Made by a program: the position numbers and the translations under genes
The notes under the pieces: model-generated
Database searches by the model: none
The model's input: the letters and a program-made list of their open reading frames with translations, nothing else
What the model was told of the DNA's origin: nothing
NCBI RefSeq assembly: GCF_002741055.1
Contig: NZ_CP016809.1
Span: 372,001 to 436,000 of the forward strand
DNA: 64,000 nucleotides
Reading direction: 5' to 3'
DNA from: Paenibacillus ihbetae
Lineage (GTDB): Bacteria > Bacillota > Bacilli > Paenibacillales > Paenibacillaceae
Shown: one piece after another, positions 42,667 to 52,220 of the stretch
How positions within the stretch are numbered: the first letter of the stretch is position 1
Layout of the letters: each line of letters begins with the position of its first letter

Positions 42667-43749
42667 TTAATCCAAGTATACCGCCTGACCAAGGCGTGCG
42701 GATTCGTACAGCGCTTCAAGAATACGAGATACCACATACGCCTGCTCCGGTGTCACGACAGGATCCTTATCCTCTTCGATTGCTTCAATCCATTTTCTCA
42801 TTTCGATATCAGGCGCCGATTCCTTACGCCCTTCATAGAAAGCAACGCCGCCGGAATTCAGCTCGATTTCCTTCGTGTATAACCGGCTGAATTGCTCCCC
42901 GTTGATCCGAAGCCCGTTCTTCATGTCCGCGCCGCCTTCGGTGCCGCTTAAGCTGCACTTCGCTTCATCGACCTCGAGCGTATTAAGCGCCCAGCTCGAT
43001 TCCAGAATGATGGTCGCGCCGTTCTCCATGACGATCATGCCGAAAGCCGAGTCCTCGACCGTAAATTTCTTCGGATCCCAAGGCCCCCATGCATTTGCCG
43101 CATTTTCCTTACTGGACAACTCATGATACGTAGTGCCAAGCACAACTTTCGGCTTGTAGTTATCCATCATCCACAGGGTCAGGTCAAGCGCGTGCGTACC
43201 AATATCGATCAACGGACCCCCGCCTTGCTTCTCCTCGTCCAAGAACACGCCCCAAGTCGGCACGGCTCTTCTGCGCACGGCATGTGCCTTTGCGTAGTAG
43301 ATGTGGCCGAGCTCGCCGGCTTCGCACATTTGCTTCAAATACAAGCTGTCTTCACGGAACCGGTTATTATAACCGATCGTCAGCTTCTTGCCTGTGCGCT
43401 TTGCTGTTTCCAGCATGCGCTTGGCATCCGCCGCCGTCTTGGCCATCGGTTTCTCGCACATGACATGCTTGCCCGCTTCTAACGCTGCAATCGAAATGTC
43501 GGCATGGGAATCGTTCGGAGTCAGAACATGGACAATATCGATGGTCTCGTCTTTAAGAAGCTCGGTATAATCGGTAACCACGCTGGCATCCGCGGTTCCG
43601 TACGTCTTGGCAGCTTCCTCTGCGCGCTCCTTCACGATATCGCAGAACGCAACGAGCTCCACGTTCTTCAATTTGCTAAGGCTCGGCAGATGCTTTCCGT
43701 TTGCAATGCCGCCGCAGCCGATAATGCCGATACGATATACTTTACTCAT
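42667..43749 (-). CDS. Gfo/Idh/MocA-family oxidoreductase
   Basis: The 360-residue protein has the NAD(P) motif GIIGCGGIANGKHLPSL and the hallmark EKPMAKT (Lys of the EKP motif), and its C-terminal domain contains DIGTHALDL with the His of the active site. These enzymes oxidise or reduce sugars, sugar acids or inositols. It is separated from the large sugar operon by terminators and 526 bases, so it is transcribed alone, but it probably belongs to the same carbohydrate metabolism. The ATG is chosen over the TTG codon in front of it. Confidence 0.88.
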   Translation of the reverse strand: MSKVYRIGIIGCGGIANGKHLPSLSKLKNVELVAFCDIVKERAEEAAKTYGTADASVVTDYTELLKDETIDIVHVLTPNDSHADISIAALEAGKHVMCEKPMAKTAADAKRMLETAKRTGKKLTIGYNNRFREDSLYLKQMCEAGELGHIYYAKAHAVRRRAVPTWGVFLDEEKQGGGPLIDIGTHALDLTLWMMDNYKPKVVLGTTYHELSSKENAANAWGPWDPKKFTVEDSAFGMIVMENGATIILESSWALNTLEVDEAKCSLSGTEGGADMKNGLRINGEQFSRLYTKEIELNSGGVAFYEGRKESAPDIEMRKWIEAIEEDKDPVVTPEQAYVVSRILEALYESARLGQAVYLD

Positions 43750-44275
43750 CAATCATCACCGTCTCTTTGCATAAAATGTAATCGGTATGAATCCAATGCG
43801 CACGCTTCACGTGCAAGCGGGTCAGGTATACGTTCTTCTATGTAATTCTGCCATATTGAACCGCTAGGGCTATCCGCCATCGGCAAGTCGGCCTGAGCCG
43901 ATCATGGGATGCGGGCCGGCCAGGTCCTCTGTAAGCAGCAGCGCCTTGATTCCTGACATCCAAATATAAGGTACCACATCTTGCGATTTTTTTTAGTCCA
44001 ACTATGCGACATGTTCGACTATAAAATTACGACATCCTTCAATCATCGGAAGTAAAAAATAGGCACCATAGGTACCTACCGCAGGTGCCAAGTTCACGTC
44101 TATCATCCCCCGCATGGCCAGCCGCGTGCCTCTCCCGGCGCGGTGTAAGGATGACTGGCACGATAATCAGCGTCGACGCTCGGACGACCGTAACAAGTTT
44201 TATGCTTGCGAATGTTGAGAGCCGGATCCGATAGAGTGCCTCATTCAGTACCTTTGCAGATAGCTCAGAATGAAT
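43750..44275. other. Intergenic region between the Gfo/Idh gene and the sugar operon end
   Basis: The 526-base gap holds a terminator for the upstream operon on its right, and an imperfect inverted repeat near 43996-44022 (AGTCCAAC and GTTCGACT). A TTGGAT/TATGCA pair in the left part could be a weak promoter for the Gfo/Idh gene. No gene or RNA is evident. Confidence 0.55.
44053..44089 (-). terminator. Terminator of the sugar operon
   Basis: On the minus strand GGCACC and GGTGCC arms are followed by TATTTTTT, about 190 bases past the fucose isomerase stop. Confidence 0.65.
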
Positions 44276-46066
44276 TTATTTATACAAAGGCCCGTAAGCC
44301 GAGCATGCCCTGAAATCCGCGTCTTCGGGATCCTTCGTGCCGAACGCGCTCCAAGCGCTCGGCCGGAACAATCGCTTGATCCCAACATTATGCATATTGA
44401 CCGGGATCCGGAGCATGCTGGCCAGCGTGATCAAATCGGCGCCGATATGGCCGTAGCTGACCGCGCAATGATTAGAGCCCCAATTCTCCATGACCGAATA
44501 GACATCGTCAAATACGGGATCGCCCGGGATCAGGTCGGGTACGAACCAGGTGGTCGGCCATGCAGGCGTTGTTCGTCGATTCAGCATATCATGCACATCC
44601 GGCGGAAGCTCTGCCGTCCAGCCTTCCGCAAGCTGTAGTACGGGACCGACGCCGTCCACAAGGTTGATCCTGGACATCGTAACCGGCATGCCCCCCTTCG
44701 TTTGGAAATCCGTTGAATATCCGCCGCCGGCGAATTGATCCATATAGACGGGTCTCCAAAGCGTTGCGGATAGGCAAGCCTCTGCTTCCTCCTTTGTAAT
44801 TTCCCAATGAGGCTTCATGACCGGCCTGCCTTCCCTTGATTGCTCGCCCGTACCGTCAAGGGCGGCCGGGCCGGAATTGATGAGGTGAATAAACCCTCCC
44901 GCCAGCTTCTCTTCCGGCTTCCAGCCGGTGACGCGCTCCACCGCTTCCGGGCTCCAGTAGGCACGGACGTCGGCGAAAATCTGGGCGGTATGCGACAAGT
45001 AATGATTAAACAGCATGGTCACCGCGTTCAGATTATCGTTCTCGGTAGCAACCGTGAACGGCTCGCGGATCCCGTTCCAATCGAATGAACTGCACAGGAT
45101 AGCCTCAAGAACATCGGCGCTTGGATAATGGTCAGTCCATTCCCGCTGGCCCTGGAATCCCGATGCGATGGCATTATACCCGTAGGACTCCTCCTCGTAT
45201 CCAAGCGCCGCGAGCTTGGGATTCCCGATCATGAGATCACGGACAATCAGCGCCATTTTGACCGAGGCGGCCCAGTTCGCTTTCTTTCGCTCCGGGTCAA
45301 TCCGATCCTGCTCGGCGTTCGGATCCTCCCCTTCCCGGCAATACCGTTTCACCCATGCCAGCGCGGTCTCGAATTCATCCGGATCGAAGATGCCTAAGTC
45401 CATACGGCGGACGACCTCCGTCATATCCACGTAAGCATTCTTCATCCCAAGGTAGCGCTGGTAAAAATCCTCGTTCACGACGCAGCCCGCAATGCCCATG
45501 GATACCGAGCCTATGGATAAATACGATTTGCCGCGAAGGAGGGCTGCAGCCATGCCCGCGCGCGCAAATCGAACGAGCTTATCCCGCACATCCTCGGGAA
45601 TGTTCCGTTCTTCTTGATCCTGGATGTGACGGCCGTAAATTTTGAAGACCGGAAGTCCTTTCTGATTATGCGCGGCATGAAGCGCGGCGAGGTACACCGC
45701 TCCCGGCCTCTCCGTCCCGTTAAACCCCCACACCGCATGCGGCAGCGTCGGGTCCGTCTCCATCGTCTCGAGCGGGTAGCACCAGCCGCTTGCCACGGTA
45801 ACGATGACTCCGACCCCTTCCTTACGGAACGTCTCCGCACATCGGGCCGCCTCCGCCATACCGGAAATGCAGGTCTCGAACACCACGACTTCGACGGGAG
45901 TACCGTCCGGGTTCCGAACGGATGCCGTCAGGACCGATGCCGCTTCGTGCGCCAGCGCCATGGTCATCCCCTTCAGTGCCGCCTTTACGAGCTTGCGCCT
46001 GTCGATGATCGGCCTGATCCCGATCTTCGGAAAGCCGCCTGCGTATCGATGGTTAAGCTCTTTCAT
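44276..46066 (-). CDS. fucI: L-fucose isomerase (FucI-like)
   Basis: The start [19 protein letters not shown] has AAGGAGG seven bases upstream; the frame extends 16 codons further without one. The 596-residue length matches E. coli FucI (591). Family blocks include [18 protein letters not shown] [31 protein letters not shown], the metal-binding [14 protein letters not shown] region and [16 protein letters not shown] near the C-terminus. FucI converts L-fucose to L-fuculose and also takes other aldoses such as D-arabinose. It is the last gene of the long minus-strand operon, preceded by an epimerase and a kinase that could handle the ketose. Confidence 0.88.
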   Translation of the reverse strand: MKELNHRYAGGFPKIGIRPIIDRRKLVKAALKGMTMALAHEAASVLTASVRNPDGTPVEVVVFETCISGMAEAARCAETFRKEGVGVIVTVASGWCYPLETMETDPTLPHAVWGFNGTERPGAVYLAALHAAHNQKGLPVFKIYGRHIQDQEERNIPEDVRDKLVRFARAGMAAALLRGKSYLSIGSVSMGIAGCVVNEDFYQRYLGMKNAYVDMTEVVRRMDLGIFDPDEFETALAWVKRYCREGEDPNAEQDRIDPERKKANWAASVKMALIVRDLMIGNPKLAALGYEEESYGYNAIASGFQGQREWTDHYPSADVLEAILCSSFDWNGIREPFTVATENDNLNAVTMLFNHYLSHTAQIFADVRAYWSPEAVERVTGWKPEEKLAGGFIHLINSGPAALDGTGEQSREGRPVMKPHWEITKEEAEACLSATLWRPVYMDQFAGGGYSTDFQTKGGMPVTMSRINLVDGVGPVLQLAEGWTAELPPDVHDMLNRRTTPAWPTTWFVPDLIPGDPVFDDVYSVMENWGSNHCAVSYGHIGADLITLASMLRIPVNMHNVGIKRLFRPSAWSAFGTKDPEDADFRACSAYGPLYK

Positions 46067-46110
46067 GCGTATCCCTCCTTGCTGTTCTTGATCCACAGTA
46101 TTTTTAAATC

Positions 46111-46986
46111 TCAAACAAATCCTCCTGCAGCCGATCCAGGCAGGCGATGCTTCTTCATCATCCTTCGGATGAAAGCCACGCCTTCAGCAACCAGCGCGTC
46201 CCCGCTAGGCGCCAGCTGTCGCCAGACCCAAGTGTTCATGTTGTCCGTCATGTCGACGAATGATTCCAATGCGGCATAGCCGCTATATCCGATTTCGCCC
46301 AGCGCTCGAAAGATATCGTCCCAGTTTACGAGGCCGGTTCCTGGAATTCCGCGGTCATTCTCGCACAGGTGGTAATGGATGAGATCAGCCCCGGCAAGCT
46401 TCGTTGCATCGTAGAAGCTTTTTTCCTCGATGTTCATATGATAGGTGTCCAGATGGATCTTGACGTTCGGCTCGCCGATCATGTCCCGAAGCTGAAGCGC
46501 CTGGGCGCATGTGTTAATCAAGTTGGACTCGTAGCGATTCACCGGCTCCAGCCCTAGCAATACGCCGTATTTTTGGGCATGCCTTGCCGCTTCGCGAAGA
46601 CCACCTGCGGCATACTCCCAATCGGCTTCCGACGGCCTCTCATGCGCGTCCTTGACATGCTGCGAATACAGCACGCCTGACAGATTCGTTTTCCCGATCG
46701 CAGCGGTCGCCTCCACGCAGGACTTCAAATATGCAACCCCGCGTCGCCTCACATCCGGATCCCGGCTCGAGATGTCTGTCCCCTTAAGCAGCACGGTCGA
46801 CGTCACGGCATCCAAGCCTGCATCGGTTAACCGTCGCCTCACGGCCGAAGCATCGAATGAATCCAGCTTCATCAGAGGAATCTCGATAAAATCAAGCTCA
46901 AGTCCCTTCACCCTGTCAATCAGATCAAGCGATTGGTTGCTCCACTCGGAGCACCAAGCGTATGCATGGATTCCAAGCTTCATCAT
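46111..46986 (-). CDS. Sugar phosphate isomerase/epimerase (xylose isomerase-like TIM barrel)
   Basis: The 291-residue protein is of the AP endonuclease 2/D-tagatose 3-epimerase fold: [33 protein letters not shown], the metal-binding [26 protein letters not shown] and a Glu in YAALESF. Members epimerise ketoses at C3 or act on inositol derivatives. Its ATGATG start overlaps the hydroxyacid dehydrogenase stop, so it is translationally coupled. Substrate not certain. Confidence 0.86.
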   Translation of the reverse strand: MMKLGIHAYAWCSEWSNQSLDLIDRVKGLELDFIEIPLMKLDSFDASAVRRRLTDAGLDAVTSTVLLKGTDISSRDPDVRRRGVAYLKSCVEATAAIGKTNLSGVLYSQHVKDAHERPSEADWEYAAGGLREAARHAQKYGVLLGLEPVNRYESNLINTCAQALQLRDMIGEPNVKIHLDTYHMNIEEKSFYDATKLAGADLIHYHLCENDRGIPGTGLVNWDDIFRALGEIGYSGYAALESFVDMTDNMNTWVWRQLAPSGDALVAEGVAFIRRMMKKHRLPGSAAGGFV

Positions 46987-47924
46987 CCTTCCTCCCCGCA
47001 CAAATGTTGAATGACGTTCCTGACCGCCATCATGCCCATATTTTCGACCGCATGTCTTGTGGACGCGGCGCAGTGAGAGCCGATCACAAGATTATCAAGC
47101 GTATGCAGGTCTTCAAGATCGGGCGGTTCCCGCTCGAATACATCGAGTCCGGCTCCCCAGATTCGCCCCGCTTTCAGCGCATCCAGCATGGCGGTTTCAT
47201 CGATAAGCCCGCCGCGGGCGGTGTTGATCAGCACGGCGGATTCCTTCATGGTCTCGAACTCGCGCGGACCGATCAGATGGCGCGTATGCTCATTCAGCGG
47301 GAGATGCAGGCTGACGAAGTCCGCTTGCTCGATCAGTGTCTGCAGCGTATCGACGTACGTGATGCCGTGACGGACGGCGAAATCCTCATCACGAAGATGG
47401 TCATAAGCCATAATTTTCATATCAAAGCCTTTTGCCCGGCGGGCCACCGCTTTTCCGATATGCCCCAGACCAATCAAACCGAGCGTGCTGCCATGCACAT
47501 CCACGGTCAACGTCTTGGTCCAGTCTCCCCGGCGGCATGCCCTATCGATCGGGATCACCCTTCGCGCAGCGGCCAGCATGAGTGTGAACGCGTAATCCGC
47601 AACCGCCTCGGTATTGGCGCCGACCGTCGTTGTGATCCGAATCCCCCGCTGGGCCGCGTAAGCCGCATCGATATTGTCCGTGCCGACGCCGTATTTGGAG
47701 ATAAGCTTGAGCCGTTCTGCCTGACTGAGCACCTCCCGATCCAACGGATCGACGCCGACGATCACCGCCTCCGCATCCCGGATCTCGCGAATCATCTCTG
47801 CCTTCGTGAGGATCCGGCCGTACGGATTAAGACGGAGGTCGAAACCGCGCCTGGCCAGAAGGTCCGCCGCTCCCTGGCTTCCCGTTCCGAAGGACCTCGG
47901 CGTTGCCAGCACCTTTCTTCCCAA
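46983..47924 (-). CDS. D-2-hydroxyacid dehydrogenase (phosphoglycerate dehydrogenase-like)
   Basis: The 313-residue protein has the NAD motif GLIGLGHIGKAVA, ISKYGVGTDNIDAAYA and the catalytic residues typical of the family: Arg in NTARGGLIDE, Glu in FEREPP and His in IGSHCAAST. The start is TTG, with GGAGGGGG upstream. It would oxidise a hydroxy acid made from the sugar, or reduce a keto acid. It is part of the catabolic operon. Confidence 0.88.
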   Translation of the reverse strand: MGRKVLATPRSFGTGSQGAADLLARRGFDLRLNPYGRILTKAEMIREIRDAEAVIVGVDPLDREVLSQAERLKLISKYGVGTDNIDAAYAAQRGIRITTTVGANTEAVADYAFTLMLAAARRVIPIDRACRRGDWTKTLTVDVHGSTLGLIGLGHIGKAVARRAKGFDMKIMAYDHLRDEDFAVRHGITYVDTLQTLIEQADFVSLHLPLNEHTRHLIGPREFETMKESAVLINTARGGLIDETAMLDALKAGRIWGAGLDVFEREPPDLEDLHTLDNLVIGSHCAASTRHAVENMGMMAVRNVIQHLCGEEG

Positions 47925-47939
47925 ATTGTCCCCCTCCTT

Positions 47940-48533
47940 TTACGCATGCCATTTCGGATTGTCTACAAGGGCCGGCTTGCCGTCCCGCTCCACCGCAATT
48001 TTCCGGAAGCCTCTCGTTTCGATCGAGCCATAGTCATGACCCGCATCGGCACGAAATACATAGAAGGTGATGAGCGGCTCCGTGCCCGTGTTGATACTTC
48101 GGTGCGCATACCGCCCAGGGACATAAACGGCGCGGCCCGGCGTAAACTCCTGAACCTCCCATTCCCCCTCGGGATTTTCCATCAGCATCAATCCCTTGCC
48201 GCCGATGCAGTAATACACCTCAGCCGTATCCAGAATCGTATGGAAGTGACCTTTGGTCATAAAGTACTCTTCGCCGATCTTGCCGGGGTAGACGATGCTT
48301 GTGCCGAACGCAAGATTTCCCGGAGACTCGGGAATGCCAAGCTCGTGGAATTCATATAAAAGGACGTCTTCCTGTTCAAGCATCAAAGACAAAGCATGGT
48401 CATCCGCATACATGCCCTTCATATTGGATAGATGGCGCCGAAGCGATGCCCGCGTGTCGGAACGTCCGTTGTGCAGACTGAAATAGACGGCAAACGGTGC
48501 GAGAGCACTGGCCGCTCCATAATTGTCTTTCAT
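47940..48533 (-). CDS. Cupin-type glucose-6-phosphate isomerase-like protein
   Basis: The start is the Met of MKDNYGAAS, with AGGAG nine bases before it (197 aa). The protein has the cupin metal motif GHFHTILDTAEVYYCIGGKGLMLM with the second motif PGRYAHRSINTG, as in archaeal-type phosphoglucose isomerases (PF06560). In this operon it could isomerise a sugar phosphate after the kinase step, or an unphosphorylated sugar. The exact substrate is open. Confidence 0.82.
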   Translation of the reverse strand: MKDNYGAASALAPFAVYFSLHNGRSDTRASLRRHLSNMKGMYADDHALSLMLEQEDVLLYEFHELGIPESPGNLAFGTSIVYPGKIGEEYFMTKGHFHTILDTAEVYYCIGGKGLMLMENPEGEWEVQEFTPGRAVYVPGRYAHRSINTGTEPLITFYVFRADAGHDYGSIETRGFRKIAVERDGKPALVDNPKWHA

Positions 48534-48579
48534 GAAATCCATCTCCTCTCTTACATTGTTGAAGGATCGGAACACTTTC

Positions 48580-49518
48580 TCAGGACCGCAGGCTGGATGC
48601 AATCCGCGCTAATCGATCAAACTGATCGCCTGAGATGCGGATGTCGAAAACCTCCTGAATAACCTGAGTCCAGCCATGGAGGAAATACACCCAGCCATCC
48701 TCAACGTGCAGCCCGCTCTGCTCCTTTTGGGCACGGGCTTGATGCATAAACTTCAGATCGCCGCGGTAATTCAGCTCCCAAACGAGACTGCCCCGAGGAA
48801 ACCTTGCATTGTCCGTCAGCGGCGAGCCGGGACGATCCTTGCCCAAGCCTGTGGCGTTTATGATAAGGGATTGTTCCGGAAGCTCATGGAGAATGCGATC
48901 ATTATCTTCGGGCTCAGGGCACAGGCGGTACTCGAACCGGGTGGCCGTATCGATGCTGCTAAGCAGCCGCTCTGCCGATTCCAGTCGAGGACGGCTCCGG
49001 TTGCTGATGATGATTTTCGAAGGAATGTCGGTGCCATGGTCAGCCTGCGTAAGATAAGAGCTGATCGCCAGCGCGCTTCCGCCAGCGCCCATAATGAACG
49101 CTTCGCCTGAACCATTCCAGTGGCCTTCCGGGATAAACGCCTCCATGGACAAGCCGCTGGATATCGGGTCTTTGGCGCATCCGACCAGCTTGCCGCCGCG
49201 CTTCGAGATGGAGCTTAGCTCGTTGAACATGCTGGCATAATCATCCAGCTCATCGAACAGATCCTTGGCGGCGAGATATAAGTCGATTTTATGCGTCGTC
49301 ACCAGGGCTCCGAGCGACATGGGATCCTGCTTGATAAAGCTTACGGCATCCCGGTACGCCTCCGGAGCGGCATGAATCGGCAGGTCCATCCCCTTAATCT
49401 GAACGTCGCCGAGCTGTAAAGCTTCCGCCCAGAGCGGAAACAATCTCATAATGGACGACTGCCCCGTCGAGACGCCGATAAAATAAAACGTCGGTTTATC
49501 GTTGTTTTCGTATGGCAC
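48580..49518 (-). CDS. Shikimate dehydrogenase-like protein in a sugar operon
   Basis: The start is the GTG before PYENNDKPTFYFIGVSTGQSS, because GGGGAGG lies eight bases upstream; the open frame has 164 further codons, most of them overlapping the kinase gene. The 312-residue protein has AroE-like blocks: the substrate loop SLGALVTTHKIDLYLAAKDLFDELD, the NAD(P) motif IMGAGGSALAISSYL and LIINATGLGKDRPGSPL. The catalytic Lys is in TTHK. True AroE makes shikimate; the setting here argues for a different hydroxy-ring or sugar-like substrate, as in quinate or inositol-type dehydrogenases. Confidence 0.8.
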   Translation of the reverse strand: MPYENNDKPTFYFIGVSTGQSSIMRLFPLWAEALQLGDVQIKGMDLPIHAAPEAYRDAVSFIKQDPMSLGALVTTHKIDLYLAAKDLFDELDDYASMFNELSSISKRGGKLVGCAKDPISSGLSMEAFIPEGHWNGSGEAFIMGAGGSALAISSYLTQADHGTDIPSKIIISNRSRPRLESAERLLSSIDTATRFEYRLCPEPEDNDRILHELPEQSLIINATGLGKDRPGSPLTDNARFPRGSLVWELNYRGDLKFMHQARAQKEQSGLHVEDGWVYFLHGWTQVIQEVFDIRISGDQFDRLARIASSLRS

Positions 49519-49594
49519 AATGCTTTCCTCCCCATTCGTTTCGAAGCTTTCGTAACCGGTCACTTGTAAAGCGTAGATCGATGTTTCGTTCCTG

Positions 49595-51118
49595 CTAACC
49601 ATGCTGCTGCAGCCGCTGCTGATAGAGCTCCGAGAGCCTCGATACGGCTTCGTGATAAGCAGCTGCATAGCGTGCGTATGTCCCCCGTTTTGAATGGTCC
49701 GGATCATACATTTGTTCCGGTTTGGCTTGCCCGGCAGCCGCTTCAGCAAGGCTTGGGACCGTGCCGATCCCATATCCGGCGATAAGCGCAATGGCGGTGA
49801 GCGCCGTTTCTTGATTCTGCATCGTCCGATACGGCAGACCCAGCACATCGGCTTTAATCTGGTTGAATAAGGCTGACGATGCTCCGCCCCCGACCACATG
49901 AACCTGCGAAAATGCGACCTGGCCGACAGCATGCTTAAGAATCGAGAGATACCCCGCATACTCGTAGGCGATCGACTCGAGGATGGACCGGTACATGGCC
50001 GCTTGGCCATGCCCCCAGTGCATTCCGATCCACCCGCCCCGAAGCTGCGAATCGCTGGGGCATACCCTTCCGCCGAAATGCGGTATGAACAGCAGACCGT
50101 CGCTTCCCGGGGGAATCCTGCCCGCTTCCCGGTTCAGTTCATCGTAGGATGATGCAGCGCCGGAGCGGCTGCCGACCAGCTTGCCGAACCAGGCAATGCA
50201 TTCCCCTCCGCCGTTAATATAAGCGAGCGGCAAATAGAGGTCCGGGATCACGGAACGCGCATACATGAGCGTGCGGGTTTGCGTGTCCGGCTTATAATGA
50301 TCCGTACAGCCTGCCAGTACGGACGCCGTTCCGGCAATGTCCAGCAGGCGGCCGGGTTCGGTCAGCCCTGCCCCGAGCGCACAAGCCGCCGTATCTCCGC
50401 ATCCGGCGACGATCGGGATTCCGGGAGGCAATGCTGCAGCATCAGCGTGTTCCGGTTGGAGGTAGCCGATCACTTTCCATGGACGCACGATGGAAGGCAG
50501 CTTCTCGATGTCCATGCCGAACGCCCTGATGAGCTCTTCGGACCATATGCCCTGACCGGTATCGGCAAAACCGGTGAAATGAAGGTACGTATCATCGATA
50601 AATGCCTGGTCAGCCCGCAGTCCGGCAAGCCTCCCGGTGATATAAACTGCCGGGACGACAAACTTGGCGATCTTCCGGTAGACATCCGGTCGCTCCCGTT
50701 TCCACCACAGCTGCTTGGGCCCATGCGCATTCGTGACGGGACATCCGGTAAGGGCGATGAACCGTTCCTCGCCCCAAGCCTTCATGTCCCCCATCACGGA
50801 GGAACAGCGAGAGTCCAGCCAGGAATCGTAGGGCGTCACGGCCCTCCATTCCCGATCGATGCCGAGGATGCCGGCCATTTGCCCGTCCAGGCCGATTGCA
50901 GCGATCCGCCCTTTCGGAACCTGCGGTTTCGAAACGGCCTCCTCGATGGCATCCACGGTCGAGGCAAACATCTCCTCCGGCTCCTGTTCGATCCGGCCAT
51001 CTTGCCCCCGAATGAGCCGGGACGGGCGGAAGGCGGAAGAGACGATCCGGCCCGTATCGTCGACGACCGCCGCTTTTGTCCCTTGCGTGCCGATATCGGC
51101 GCTAATAAAATACCTCAA
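49595..51118 (-). CDS. FGGY-family carbohydrate kinase (xylulokinase-like)
   Basis: The 507-residue kinase has the FGGY phosphate loop SADIGTQGTKAAVVD, the GLDGQMAG substrate segment, the GCGDTAACALGAGL block and the C-terminal VVGGGASSALFNQIKADVLG signature. The start is TTG with GGGGGA upstream. It phosphorylates a pentulose or deoxyhexulose with ATP, such as L-fuculose, L-rhamnulose or xylulose; the isomerase next to it favours fuculose or ribulose-type sugars. Which one is inference. Confidence 0.88.
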   Translation of the reverse strand: MRYFISADIGTQGTKAAVVDDTGRIVSSAFRPSRLIRGQDGRIEQEPEEMFASTVDAIEEAVSKPQVPKGRIAAIGLDGQMAGILGIDREWRAVTPYDSWLDSRCSSVMGDMKAWGEERFIALTGCPVTNAHGPKQLWWKRERPDVYRKIAKFVVPAVYITGRLAGLRADQAFIDDTYLHFTGFADTGQGIWSEELIRAFGMDIEKLPSIVRPWKVIGYLQPEHADAAALPPGIPIVAGCGDTAACALGAGLTEPGRLLDIAGTASVLAGCTDHYKPDTQTRTLMYARSVIPDLYLPLAYINGGGECIAWFGKLVGSRSGAASSYDELNREAGRIPPGSDGLLFIPHFGGRVCPSDSQLRGGWIGMHWGHGQAAMYRSILESIAYEYAGYLSILKHAVGQVAFSQVHVVGGGASSALFNQIKADVLGLPYRTMQNQETALTAIALIAGYGIGTVPSLAEAAAGQAKPEQMYDPDHSKRGTYARYAAAYHEAVSRLSELYQQRLQQHG

Positions 51119-51159
51119 GCGGTATTCCCCCTTCCCCTCTGAAGGTTGTCAACTCCTTG

Positions 51160-52203
51160 TTATTCGAATCCTATTAATGTCTTGATTCCGAGCGAGCTGC
51201 CCGCGTATGCGAGGGCCTCTTGCGTTCCGGATAGCGGGAACCTCCGGGATATGAGCCGATCCGCATCCAGCAGCCCGCTCGCGATCAGCTGGAGCGTCTT
51301 TCGAAAGTGATGATTGTTCGCTTTCGTCGATCCGGTAACGGATATCTGCTTGTAATGAATCCGGTTGGTGTGCAGCTCTACCCCGCTCATCTGCTGGGGC
51401 AAGCCCCCAAAGAAATTGATGCGTCCGTTCATGGCCGTAAGCTCAATTGCCAGCTGCTGCGATTCGGGTGACGGATTTGCCGTTACGCACATATCGACGC
51501 CGCGGCCTCCCGTCAGCCTGTCGATTTCCTCCGTCAGTCCCTCGGCAGGCAGTGTGATCAGCGAGTCATCGATTTCCCGGCACAGACGCAGCCGTTCATG
51601 CGATCGATTGGCGATGAAGACTCGCCCTGCGCCGGAATGCTTTGCCAGCAAAGCATACATGATGCCGATCGGACCTGCGCCGATGATCAGCACATCATCG
51701 CCCAGATGAACCGGTGACTGTAACAGTCCGTTGTATACACAGGATAGAGGCTCGATCAAGGTCGCCTGCTCGAAGGTTACGTGGCTTGGCAGCACGGCGA
51801 TATTACCGAACCGGACCGCGCTTGCCGGAATTCGCACGTACTCGGCAAATCCTCCATCCAGTTGTACGCCCAGGGCTTTATATTTCGCGCAAAGATGGTA
51901 GTCTGCCCGGACGCAGGATTCGCAGATGCCACAGCCCATATTGGGGGCGACGGCCACTCGCATCCCGCATTCATAACCTTCAACCGCACCGCCCACTTCA
52001 CACAGAACCCCGCTGAGCTCATGACCGAGTATTCGCGGCGAGTCTTCCCCGATATACGGAGACCCGTTCTTGATCATTCGCAGATCCGTTCCGCAAATCC
52101 CCGCGCACTTCACCTGCAGCAAAACCTCATCCTCTCCAATGGCGGGCTTTGGCACATCCAACACGCGCACGTCGTTTTGACCGTATAATCTCGCTGCTTG
52201 CAT
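51160..52203 (-). CDS. Zinc-dependent alcohol/sorbitol dehydrogenase-like protein
   Basis: The start MQAARLYGQNDVR has GGAGG upstream (347 aa). It is a medium-chain dehydrogenase with the catalytic zinc ligand CAGICGTDLRM, GHE (LGHELSG), the four structural-zinc cysteines (CGICESCVRADYHLC) and the NAD motif GAGPIGIMYALLAK. Members oxidise secondary alcohols of polyols or sugars. Its stop is 41 bases from the kinase gene. It is upstream of the kinase and downstream of the Gfo/Idh gene in the operon. Confidence 0.88.
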   Translation of the reverse strand: MQAARLYGQNDVRVLDVPKPAIGEDEVLLQVKCAGICGTDLRMIKNGSPYIGEDSPRILGHELSGVLCEVGGAVEGYECGMRVAVAPNMGCGICESCVRADYHLCAKYKALGVQLDGGFAEYVRIPASAVRFGNIAVLPSHVTFEQATLIEPLSCVYNGLLQSPVHLGDDVLIIGAGPIGIMYALLAKHSGAGRVFIANRSHERLRLCREIDDSLITLPAEGLTEEIDRLTGGRGVDMCVTANPSPESQQLAIELTAMNGRINFFGGLPQQMSGVELHTNRIHYKQISVTGSTKANNHHFRKTLQLIASGLLDADRLISRRFPLSGTQEALAYAGSSLGIKTLIGFE

Positions 52204-52220
52204 ATTCTTGTTCACCTCCT

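Noticed and set aside
46962..48359. 465-codon plus-strand open frame opposite three catabolic genes.
   Set aside because: It spans several coupled minus-strand genes and has low-complexity composition. It is a shadow.
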